Assembly: GCA_028690725.1 (NCBI GenBank)
Contig: JAQVAR010000019.1
Span: 1-12,070, forward strand
Source of the DNA: Candidatus Iainarchaeum sp.
GTDB taxonomy: Archaea > Iainarchaeota > Iainarchaeia > Iainarchaeales > JAAZKV01
Direction of reading: 5' to 3'
DNA length: 12,070 nt
Shown: positions 4,949 to 12,070 of the stretch, in pieces
Layout: each line of letters starts with the position of its first letter
How positions within the stretch are numbered: the stretch's first letter is position 1
Translations under genes and position numbers: made by a program
Notes under the pieces: model-generated
What the model was told of the DNA's origin: nothing
Database searches by the model: none
Seen by the model: only the letters and a program-made list of their open reading frames with translations

Positions 4949-7405
4949 TTATCTTATCCCACAAATTTCAACAGTTGGTGTTGTTGCTATTACTTGTTCT
5001 TTTTTGTTTTTTAAAGATTTTAATAATTCTTCTTCATTCCAAAACAAAATCCAGATTTTATTTGCTCCCACTAATTCTTCACTTATACAAACTTTTTTAT
5101 CAACAATTCCTTGAATTATTTCTGGCATATTCCTTGAAAAATAATTACTATTACTACTATCAAATTCAATATCACAATCAGAATTATTATATGTGCAATC
5201 TAATGTATTTGAATAAATGCTTGTTTTTCCAGCAAGTGTAATCTCTTCATTAGAATTTCCAAAATATGGTGCATAAATAATTGTTTGTAAAAACTCTATA
5301 TCTTCATTCTCAATATTATCATATTCTGTTAATTCAACGTCATTTATTAATGCACTTTGTTGATTTGTTATTATGTCTGGTAATCTGTAGAATAAGGTGT
5401 TTGTTTCTGTTTGTTCTGGAGAAATCTCTTCACACCCTTCCCCTTTATTGCTAGCAAATCCACTCCAATAAGTAAAAATATCTTCTTCAGAATAATTTGT
5501 TTCTTGACTTTCAGTAACAGAAAATTTGTTTGTCACAATACCTTCTTTTTTTTCTATTTTTATAAACAAAGGTATTGCAAAAGTTGGAGTTAATATTATT
5601 TCTTCTGGATCAAATTCATTTACTACTTTTCTAAACGATAATATTTTTCCTCTGTTAATAGTATTTGTTTGTTTCAATGTTGGGGCAGTAATAACAGAAA
5701 TATCAGAATCGGTTATGTCTCCAACTTCTTTTCTATAAAAAAACCAATCTATTATTGGTTCAGTCTTATTACTAAAATCAACTGTTATTTTGATATCCTC
5801 ATTTATAATTTGTGTTCCAGTTCCGGGCATATTTTCACCGTAAAATAAATCATTTCCTTGTTCATTATTAATTTCAATCATAATATCATATTTTCCAACA
5901 CCAAATATTGGGTTAATTATTTCTCCATTATCCTTTTTGAATTTTACTATTTCTGATTCAACAAACAATTTTTTTAATTTTATTTTTTGTTCTTCAATGT
6001 CCCTCCCAAAATATTCTTCTAAACCGGTCTTTTGAGCAAAGATCACATTAAAATTATCCAAAATATTTTTTATTTCATTTTTACTCAAATCAACATCTCT
6101 TATATGAGTAGTAAAATTAGTATATTTTGTTCTTTCTTTTTGTAATTCTATAATTGTGTCTTCATCTGAATCCACTTTTGCTTGTTCACTATTAATATTT
6201 TGATCTATTTTTATTATCTTTCCAATTTTGTTTGCTAATGAAAAAATAAATTCTGTTTGTGAACAATAAACCCAATTATTATCTTGGCCATTAATTTTTA
6301 TTGAATCACAAGTATCTGGTCCAATTTCCCCGTCTCCTGCAAAAGTCAAATTAATTTTTGGGGCATAATCCGGTCCAGTAACACCTACTAAACCATCATA
6401 ACTAACACATTCTGTTAAACCTTCTTCTCCCTTTATCTTAACTTGGAAATCTTGTTGATCTATTAAACCTATGTTATAAGTAGTTGGTTTTGAACTAGTA
6501 AGATAATTCCTGTTAAGGGCTTCTAAAGAATAATTAACATCTAAATCTAAATTAAATGACTTTCCAAACAAATTTTTATTAAATTTTATTTCAACTGTTA
6601 AAATAACTGTTTGTTTTAATTCGTCTAATACTAATCCTTCTAAATGTGTTTTGTCAATAATTTCGCATTCAATCCCCTCTTGTCCTCCACAATTTATTTC
6701 TAATTTTTCTATTTTTATTGGTAATGGATGATCTTTAACAATAGTAAAAAATACTTCTTTATTATAATCTCCTACATTATCATAAAAATTAATAGTTTCT
6801 TTTGCTGGACCAAAAACAAATAATGATGGTAATGGGGTATATAAAAAATCTATATTGTGTGCCTCTATTAACGCATGGCCACATTCTCCAGCAACTGTTT
6901 GTTCATCAATTTTTGTAGTTATATTGTATAATCCATACGGGACTATATCGAGTGTATTATACCCCAGAGGAAAAGATATGCTTTCAGTAATACCTGTTCC
7001 GATTATCAAATCACTATCTGTTGGATTTTCTATTGTTCCTTCACAATAAGGCCATTGTTGATCACCCCATGCCACTGCGCAACCATCACCCGTATTTTTT
7101 AAAATCCATTTTTTACTTGTATCTAATAAATTTTTTAATGTTAATTCAGCATATGGTATAAGTTGGCCTTGATATCCATTGTTACATTCTAATTGATAGC
7201 TCCCAAAGTTATCATATGTTATTGTAGATTTTGGTAAAATAGCATAGCTTATGTTGTATCCATTATAACTAATTGAAGGAGAAAATGGAATTTGATCACC
7301 ATCTAAATTTGGTGTTGTTGTTGCACTCCCTAACCACCAACAATGTGTAGCATAAGTGTTAGTACAAAATATTACAATTAATAAAATTAAAATCATTTTT
7401 TTCAT
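4949..7405 (-). CDS. Large secreted beta-rich, Cys-containing surface protein, third gene of the surface operon
   Basis: An 818-residue exported protein of no family I can name. A signal peptide is clear: MKKMILILLIVIFCTNTYA, likely cut after residue 19, followed by a Cys/Trp-rich start (HCWWLG). There is no C-terminal membrane segment. A recognisable block at 329-398 has Cys 333, the run YDGLVGVTGPDYAPK, TCD at 365-367 and YCSQTEF at 380-386; I recall similar blocks in other DPANN surface proteins but cannot verify this. A charged, probably helical stretch (about 400-490) is followed by a beta region KYDIMIEI and MPGTGTQ (526-532). Several N-x-S/T sequons suggest glycosylation. The protein ends CGIR. 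The ATG start overlaps the stop of the preceding gene (ATGA), with AGGGGT eight bases upstream. The 3' end is three bases from the convergent SepF-partner gene. Likely role: cell-surface structural or binding subunit. Confidence 0.88.
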   Translation of the reverse strand: MKKMILILLIVIFCTNTYATHCWWLGSATTTPNLDGDQIPFSPSISYNGYNISYAILPKSTITYDNFGSYQLECNNGYQGQLIPYAELTLKNLLDTSKKWILKNTGDGCAVAWGDQQWPYCEGTIENPTDSDLIIGTGITESISFPLGYNTLDIVPYGLYNITTKIDEQTVAGECGHALIEAHNIDFLYTPLPSLFVFGPAKETINFYDNVGDYNKEVFFTIVKDHPLPIKIEKLEINCGGQEGIECEIIDKTHLEGLVLDELKQTVILTVEIKFNKNLFGKSFNLDLDVNYSLEALNRNYLTSSKPTTYNIGLIDQQDFQVKIKGEEGLTECVSYDGLVGVTGPDYAPKINLTFAGDGEIGPDTCDSIKINGQDNNWVYCSQTEFIFSLANKIGKIIKIDQNINSEQAKVDSDEDTIIELQKERTKYTNFTTHIRDVDLSKNEIKNILDNFNVIFAQKTGLEEYFGRDIEEQKIKLKKLFVESEIVKFKKDNGEIINPIFGVGKYDIMIEINNEQGNDLFYGENMPGTGTQIINEDIKITVDFSNKTEPIIDWFFYRKEVGDITDSDISVITAPTLKQTNTINRGKILSFRKVVNEFDPEEIILTPTFAIPLFIKIEKKEGIVTNKFSVTESQETNYSEEDIFTYWSGFASNKGEGCEEISPEQTETNTLFYRLPDIITNQQSALINDVELTEYDNIENEDIEFLQTIIYAPYFGNSNEEITLAGKTSIYSNTLDCTYNNSDCDIEFDSSNSNYFSRNMPEIIQGIVDKKVCISEELVGANKIWILFWNEEELLKSLKNKKEQVIATTPTVEICGIR
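5000..5012 (+). terminator. Candidate poly-T terminator for the sepF operon
   Basis: Two T6 runs separated by one G lie 55-67 bases past the stop of the tail-anchored protein gene. They fall inside the 3' end of the convergent surface gene, encoding a Lys-rich stretch there. With only three bases between the two stop codons, any terminator must lie inside the opposing gene. Confidence 0.35.
6212..6421 (-). other. Cys-containing conserved-looking block in the third surface protein
   Basis: Residues 329-398 hold three Cys (333, 366, 381), the Gly/Pro-rich run DGLVGVTGPDYAPK and a short helix-like end TEFIFSLANKIGK. It stands out from the surrounding low-information beta sequence by its Cys, Trp and Gly content and is the best handle for a family search. 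Confidence 0.5.
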
Positions 7406-9084
7406 TTTTTTCTACCCCTTACTTTTCTTATACTTCCTTGTAAAAATATTATTGCACCGATTAAAAGTATTATTGATAACCAAAAAATTAATGGAAATAA
7501 TTCCATGCTTTCAAAATTATTTTTTGTATTTGGAATGCATTGTGTTAGACAACAATCTCCGTTTTTTGATATTATTGGTTGAGTATCACAAACAGTTCCT
7601 TCTTGGCAAATAATTCCAGTACAACTTAATTCTTCAGCATTGATTATTTCAGAACCAAGATTAATTTCAGTTTCATCATTTATTCCTAATAATAATTCAA
7701 TCGTTTGTTGTCTTTTTGCATCAAAATCATCTATTATCAAAGTATAAACTCCTTTTTCAATTAAAAAACTTTTTTTATAAGAGTCTTCTTGCTCAATTAT
7801 TTCGTTTATCAAGCTTTTTTCAAAATCAATTAATCTTAATCTAGAATTTAAATTTCCTTCTTTTGTCAAAATAATTTCTAAATTTTTTCCAGCTTCATTA
7901 TAACTCCATTCAACATTAATTCTTTTTGGATTTCGAATCTTTTCTGCTTCAACTAATTCTTTTAACGAAGTAATAAAACATTCTTCTTCAAACAAAACAT
8001 TATCTTTTTTTATTCTTAAACATATTTTATCAAAATCTTTTTCTTTTATAACAAAATCTGTTTCAAAAAACTCTCCAGTTTTAATCAAATTATATTCATT
8101 TTGTTTTGATTCAATTATATTTTCATTATTATACACATCAAGTATTGCTTCAAAATTTTCAAAATTAGGATAAGCAAAATGGTCTGGGCTTCCACCAAGA
8201 ACTGCTGTCAAAGAATAGTTTTGTTCTTCTAATCCTTTTAATATAATTTTTCTTATTTTTGCAGTTCCTCCAGAAACTATTACTCTGTTACTATAAATTG
8301 ATTCAATTACACCATTATTACTCAAAACCATTTTTATTTCATAAGCAGAAGGTATTTCTGGGGCAATTAAATCTAAATTAATTTCTTTTATTTCGTTAGG
8401 ATTCATTTTCCCAATAATTTCTTTTTTTGTAATAATTTTTTCTGAAATAGAACATGACCAATCACAAACAAACAAATTTAATTCCAAATTTTGTTTTGTA
8501 ATATTTGATTTATTTTCAACAAAAATTTTTGCGGGAAACAATTCTTTTGGTGAAACTGGGAAACCAATTGGTCCTATTTGATTAATTTCTCCAAAAACAG
8601 TTGAACTTCTTTTTATTATTACTCTTCCTTCTTCTTCTCCTTCAACAACAATATCTTTTGTTTTTGCACCATAAAATATTGAATCTGCTCCTTGAAACAT
8701 TGATTTTTGATTCCATGAATAAATACTTAAATGGTATTTTCCACCACTGTTAGGAGCAACAATATTAAATGGAACAAATTTTCTATTCCTATGTAAAACC
8801 CAATTATTTTCTAAAATAATTTCGTTAACAATATTTTGATTTGCTTGTTCTGAAGGATATTCATATGTTCCAGTTGCTAATTGTATAATTATTGTATTAT
8901 TCGTTATTGGAAAATACTCTTCGTTTGTTAAAACAATATTTCCAGTTATTTCTTCTCCGGGCAAAAAACTTTCTTTATCCAATTCTATTTTTAAATATCC
9001 TGCCCACAATAAATCTTGTGCAGAATAAGCAAAACAAAAAGAATTCAAAAGTATAATCAATAATAAAATAATTATTTTTCTCAT
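7402..9084 (-). CDS. Membrane-anchored surface protein with arrestin/macroglobulin-like N-terminus and Cys-rich stalk
   Basis: A 560-residue type I membrane protein, middle gene of the surface operon. Signal peptide MRKIIILLLIILLNSFCFA, cut near residue 19 or 22. The segment LKIELDKESFLPGEEITGNI (31-50) has the strand pattern of arrestin-like or macroglobulin-like beta sandwiches; the fold call is tentative. More beta-rich sequence follows, with Cys pairs 207/211 and 355/369. At 488-516 is a compact Cys cluster, C-x4-C-x5-C-x11-CC-x3-C, directly before a transmembrane helix (about 529-548) and a short basic tail (SIRKVRGRKK). The body is thus outside the cell, held by one helix. The start ATG shares one base with the stop of the upstream gene (TAATG), with GGGGT six bases before it; the 3' end overlaps the next gene by four bases. 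It probably anchors the two larger secreted partners; this is inference from layout. Confidence 0.88.
   Translation of the reverse strand: MRKIIILLLIILLNSFCFAYSAQDLLWAGYLKIELDKESFLPGEEITGNIVLTNEEYFPITNNTIIIQLATGTYEYPSEQANQNIVNEIILENNWVLHRNRKFVPFNIVAPNSGGKYHLSIYSWNQKSMFQGADSIFYGAKTKDIVVEGEEEGRVIIKRSSTVFGEINQIGPIGFPVSPKELFPAKIFVENKSNITKQNLELNLFVCDWSCSISEKIITKKEIIGKMNPNEIKEINLDLIAPEIPSAYEIKMVLSNNGVIESIYSNRVIVSGGTAKIRKIILKGLEEQNYSLTAVLGGSPDHFAYPNFENFEAILDVYNNENIIESKQNEYNLIKTGEFFETDFVIKEKDFDKICLRIKKDNVLFEEECFITSLKELVEAEKIRNPKRINVEWSYNEAGKNLEIILTKEGNLNSRLRLIDFEKSLINEIIEQEDSYKKSFLIEKGVYTLIIDDFDAKRQQTIELLLGINDETEINLGSEIINAEELSCTGIICQEGTVCDTQPIISKNGDCCLTQCIPNTKNNFESMELFPLIFWLSIILLIGAIIFLQGSIRKVRGRKK
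7414..7418 (-). promoter_or_regulatory. Shine-Dalgarno GGGGT for the third surface gene
   Basis: Minus-strand GGGGT lies eight bases before the ATG at 7405, inside the last codons of the middle surface gene. Together with the ATGA overlap this points to coupled translation. Confidence 0.6.
7537..7623 (-). other. Juxtamembrane six-cysteine cluster
   Basis: Residues 488-516 of the middle surface protein contain six Cys (488, 493, 499, 511, 512, 516) in 29 residues, just outside the membrane helix. The CC pair and small loops suggest a disulfide knot at the base of the ectodomain. A metal site is the alternative. Confidence 0.6.
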
Positions 9085-12070
9085 TATCTTACCCCACTAA
9101 TATTTTTGTCCAATCCAGTTGCCTTAACATTATTAACATAATCCTTAATATTAATTATTCCCATTTGTGTTCCAGTAGGAGGCATGTCTTCATTACTAAG
9201 AATTAATTCAATTTCTCCCATCTTATTAGAAGATTTATATTCATTTGTTAATTCTCCAATATATTTTGCCATTAATCTTTCTCCTTCAATCCAAACAACT
9301 ACATCAATTTTATTTGTAATTATATCAACTTTGGGATTTTCAAATAAAACTATACTGTTATTTATTACTTTTTTCAAATTTATTATATAATATTTTGCAT
9401 TTTTTTGAGCGGGTATACTAAATGTCCCTAAAAGTAAAGAAATTGTTGTTTCTGTTTGAACGTCTTTATCAATTTCTTCTGTTCTTTCAACGTAATTAAT
9501 TTTTGGAGTTAAAGTAATACTCAAATTGTCAGTATTTTCATTTCCTTCAAAACTCATTTCTATTTTTGAAACTTTTTTGTTTGAACCAATATGATTATTT
9601 TTTATATAAAATGTTGTATAATATACTGTTCCATCACTGTGAACAAGTTCATTTGATATTCCAGAAATACAATGATTATTATTTGGTCCGCTTACACAAA
9701 CATCACATTCAAAAGGATTTATTTTAGAATTACAACTCAATTCACTTAATGTTAACGTTTTATCAGTATCATCTGCAAAAGTAATTTTTATGTTATCAAT
9801 AATTTTTGCTCCGATTTCCAATTTGCTTGTTCCAACATCCATTATTCTTACTTGTATAAAATCAGTATTCCACTCTTCTCCTATAAAATCAGTTAATCCT
9901 TTTGAATCAAAATCAAAAACCAAATTATTATATTTTCCTGGATTAGAAGAGTCTTTTTTTAAATCTAATTCCGTTTTCGAAACAGTTGTTTGCCCCCAAG
10001 ACAAACTTTTTTGGGTTTCAACAGTTCTAGTCCCATATTCTATTCCGCCAATTTCTAAATTAACATCAAAATTAATTGTGTCTAAAGTTGGCAAATTTTT
10101 CATCAATAATTTGTAACCTAATGATTCCATTGTTGCGTCAGGATAATTAATTTCTTCAATTGGATCCTGACAATAATTTGTTATTTTAAAATTTGCTTTA
10201 TTAACTTCTGTTAAATCAAAATAATTTGAAGAAATTTCAAAACATTGTTGATCATTTCTTAAATTTACTATAAATTCATCAGTGTTAACAAATATTTTTC
10301 GAGAATCTTCAAATTTTGCTTGGAGATAAACTGGAAAATAACCTAGTCTATCAGTAAAATTTGGAAATTTTCCCTCAATAAAATCAGTATTTTTTCCAAT
10401 TATTTTAATTATTTTATTTTCTCCTGGTTCTAATGCATAACCATTAGAAGGGTTACAAGGGGTATTATCAAAAGTAATACATTCTAAACCAGTACTTATT
10501 TTGAATCTTATTGGTTGTAAACACTTATTTTCAACAAAAAGCTCAGCGGTTTCGCCCCAATTCAAATTTCCGTATTTTTTACCAGTACCACTTCTTATAT
10601 TAACACAACCCAACGAAGGATCAAAAGCACCATAATGCCCAGCTAAAACTTTTTGTCTAATTATTGGTTCGTAATACTCATCACTTTTTTGTTTGGGTTG
10701 TATTGTAACCCATAAACAATCATCATAACCATAAACTCCTTCAATTATTGCTCCAAACTCGCTACCACTTATAAAAAAGTCTTCACTATTATTTGCTGGA
10801 TTAATATTAATTGTTTTTGATATATTATTAGAATTATATTCATCTTCACAATTTTCTTCAACTTCTATTTTAACAGAGCTAATTTCTGGGCTGGTTGTTC
10901 CAGAAAAAATTTCTCCAGTGTAGAGTTGATTGGAAACATAAACAAAGAATTTTGAATTCAAAGTTATTGTTCCGCCTTTTGTTTCAATATTGACAACATC
11001 AACAAATCTTCTTCGTATATTATTAGAATCATTATATTCAAAAACAATTACCAAAAAATTTTGTGAATATTCTTCAGTAGATTTTATTTGTGCATCCAAT
11101 TCAATATTAGTGCTTCTTGTAATATTGAAATTGTTTCCAATTATTTTTGATTTATTTCCATCAATTAATAAATCGCCACTCGGCTCAGCATCATTATTAA
11201 TGAAAGCAACCCTTGCGCCAATACTACCATACGAAAACAAACTAACTTTTCCATTTGTTATTGCCCCTCCAGTTCCATTATAAATTTGTAATTTTAAATT
11301 CTTATTTTGACTAAATGGTAAATTTGCTGTTTTAGTAGTATCAACAAAATCAAGTGTTGTCCAAGGATTATCCTGTATTTGTATTTCAGCATAAATTTCA
11401 TTTCCTGTATATACTCCTATTGGCAAATTAAATTCATTTAAATTAGTTTCAGAAGAACTTTGATTATTTTGTTGTGATGCCCTAAAATTCATTTTCAAAT
11501 CATTATTGTCTTGTGCTTTTTCAATTTTTATTTTATTATAAAAATAATAAGTTCCTTTTTGTAAATATTGTTTTTTCCATTCAAAGCCAGATCTGATTGC
11601 GGGTAAAGTTGTAACATTACAATTACTTGAAGTGGGCAAATAATAATTATTTGCAGTTCTAAGTGTTATTTGTTCATCCAAATTATCTAATTTACAAGAA
11701 AAACTGTTTAGTCTTCTTTCACCCAAATAATTTCCAGTTCCAATCGAATCAATATTTTCGATAATTGCATTTTCCAATTTTGTCATAGACAACAAGTCAT
11801 TATAAGAAACATCATTAGAATCAATTATTGCTTTAAAAGAAATCCAATAAGAATTACCATCAAATATAATGTTTGCTTTTTTAGTAATATCATTACTTGT
11901 AGCACCAATTTTATTCATGTAAATGTCATTAAAATAAATACTTGCTCTACCGTCTGGGCTGTGTGGAAAATTCTTTTGATAACAAACAAAAATATTATCA
12001 TATTTTGCCCAAGAACCATTACATTCAACAGCACATTCTAAACCATTTTGATCTTGATTCCAAACAAACT
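9084..12070 (-). CDS. Very large secreted Cys-containing beta-rich surface protein (5' end outside window)
   Basis: First visible gene of the surface operon. The frame stays open to the right edge of the window, so the ATG at 11918 is internal; about 995 residues are visible and the N-terminus, including any signal peptide, is missing. The visible N-terminal part has three Cys near CAVECNG and a VCYQ. Using residue numbers from the ATG at 11918: mostly beta-strand sequence rich in Asn, Ile, Thr and Ser, about ten N-x-S/T sequons, two similar modules at 437-470 and 558-590 (Cys-x-x-Ile, then NKC or NYC followed by xxPI), a Cys group at 729-750, and MPPTGTQ at 912-918. It ends in SGVR with no membrane segment, so it is probably released or held by its partners. 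Its stop overlaps the start of the membrane-anchored gene by one base. No known family is recognised; a surface-layer or adhesin-like role is inferred. Confidence 0.87.
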   Translation of the reverse strand, partial: FVWNQDQNGLECAVECNGSWAKYDNIFVCYQKNFPHSPDGRASIYFNDIYMNKIGATSNDITKKANIIFDGNSYWISFKAIIDSNDVSYNDLLSMTKLENAIIENIDSIGTGNYLGERRLNSFSCKLDNLDEQITLRTANNYYLPTSSNCNVTTLPAIRSGFEWKKQYLQKGTYYFYNKIKIEKAQDNNDLKMNFRASQQNNQSSSETNLNEFNLPIGVYTGNEIYAEIQIQDNPWTTLDFVDTTKTANLPFSQNKNLKLQIYNGTGGAITNGKVSLFSYGSIGARVAFINNDAEPSGDLLIDGNKSKIIGNNFNITRSTNIELDAQIKSTEEYSQNFLVIVFEYNDSNNIRRRFVDVVNIETKGGTITLNSKFFVYVSNQLYTGEIFSGTTSPEISSVKIEVEENCEDEYNSNNISKTININPANNSEDFFISGSEFGAIIEGVYGYDDCLWVTIQPKQKSDEYYEPIIRQKVLAGHYGAFDPSLGCVNIRSGTGKKYGNLNWGETAELFVENKCLQPIRFKISTGLECITFDNTPCNPSNGYALEPGENKIIKIIGKNTDFIEGKFPNFTDRLGYFPVYLQAKFEDSRKIFVNTDEFIVNLRNDQQCFEISSNYFDLTEVNKANFKITNYCQDPIEEINYPDATMESLGYKLLMKNLPTLDTINFDVNLEIGGIEYGTRTVETQKSLSWGQTTVSKTELDLKKDSSNPGKYNNLVFDFDSKGLTDFIGEEWNTDFIQVRIMDVGTSKLEIGAKIIDNIKITFADDTDKTLTLSELSCNSKINPFECDVCVSGPNNNHCISGISNELVHSDGTVYYTTFYIKNNHIGSNKKVSKIEMSFEGNENTDNLSITLTPKINYVERTEEIDKDVQTETTISLLLGTFSIPAQKNAKYYIINLKKVINNSIVLFENPKVDIITNKIDVVVWIEGERLMAKYIGELTNEYKSSNKMGEIELILSNEDMPPTGTQMGIINIKDYVNNVKATGLDKNISGVR
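9091..9095 (-). promoter_or_regulatory. Shine-Dalgarno GGGGT for the middle surface gene, inside the upstream gene's last codons
   Basis: Minus-strand GGGGT is formed by the Gly-Val codons that end the upstream gene, six bases before the ATG at 9084. The DNA therefore encodes both the GVR tail and the ribosome site. Confidence 0.6.
10149..10610 (-). repeat. Two similar Cys-x-x-Ile / Asn-x-Cys-x-x-Pro-Ile modules
   Basis: Residues 437-470 (10509-10610) and 558-590 (10149-10247), numbered from the ATG at 11918, share the order Cys, hydrophobic, polar, Ile, then about 20 variable residues, then F-x-x-x-N-(K/Y)-C-x-x-P-I. Cys spacing is 28 and 24 residues. This looks like a duplicated disulfide-closed beta-sandwich domain. 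Confidence 0.5.

Noticed and set aside
9165..9185. MPPTG as a sortase (LPxTG-like) anchoring signal
   Set aside because: No hydrophobic segment and basic tail follow, and the similar motif in the other protein lies in mid-sequence.
11916..11918. ATG at 11918 as start of the largest surface gene
   Set aside because: The frame continues without a stop to the window end, with Cys/Trp-containing sequence like the rest of the protein, and there is no signal peptide at this ATG.

Overview
The window is AT-rich, bacterial-style compact DNA that encodes archaeal information-processing genes: the C-terminal half of the large subunit of DNA polymerase D, an Orc1/Cdc6 initiator and an archaeal SepF. 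Polymerase D rules out bacteria and eukaryotes. Very high A+T, many Lys/Ile/Asn codons, short intergenic spaces and exported Cys-containing proteins with few recognisable families suggest a small-genome DPANN archaeon (Woesearchaeota/Pacearchaeota-like). That lineage call is an inference.

Layout. (1) Bases 1-1789, plus strand: polymerase D large subunit, cut by the window start. (2) Bases 1772-3601, minus strand: a two-gene unit, orc1/cdc6 followed by a class I SAM methyltransferase whose 3' end overlaps the polymerase gene by 18 bp. (3) Bases 3602-3780: the divergent promoter region between cdc6 and sepF, with small repeats. (4) Bases 3781-4945, plus strand: sepF and a downstream gene for a tail-anchored membrane protein with an apparent internal duplication. 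(5) Bases 4949-12070, minus strand: three overlapping genes (order of transcription: the 5'-truncated gene ending at 9084, then 7402-9084, then 4949-7405) for large exported beta-rich, Cys-containing proteins. The middle one carries a C-terminal membrane anchor.

The left half links replication (polymerase D, Orc1/Cdc6) to cell division (SepF, the membrane anchor of FtsZ). The right half looks like a cell-surface complex: one membrane-anchored subunit between two larger secreted subunits, translationally coupled, with shared short motifs in the two large ones. I cannot assign a known function to these three genes; they and the SepF partner are the best candidates for undescribed biology here. 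Start codons were chosen from Shine-Dalgarno spacing: orc1, the methyltransferase and sepF appear to use TTG, while the internal surface genes use ATG. No tRNA, rRNA, CRISPR array, transposon or intein was seen.
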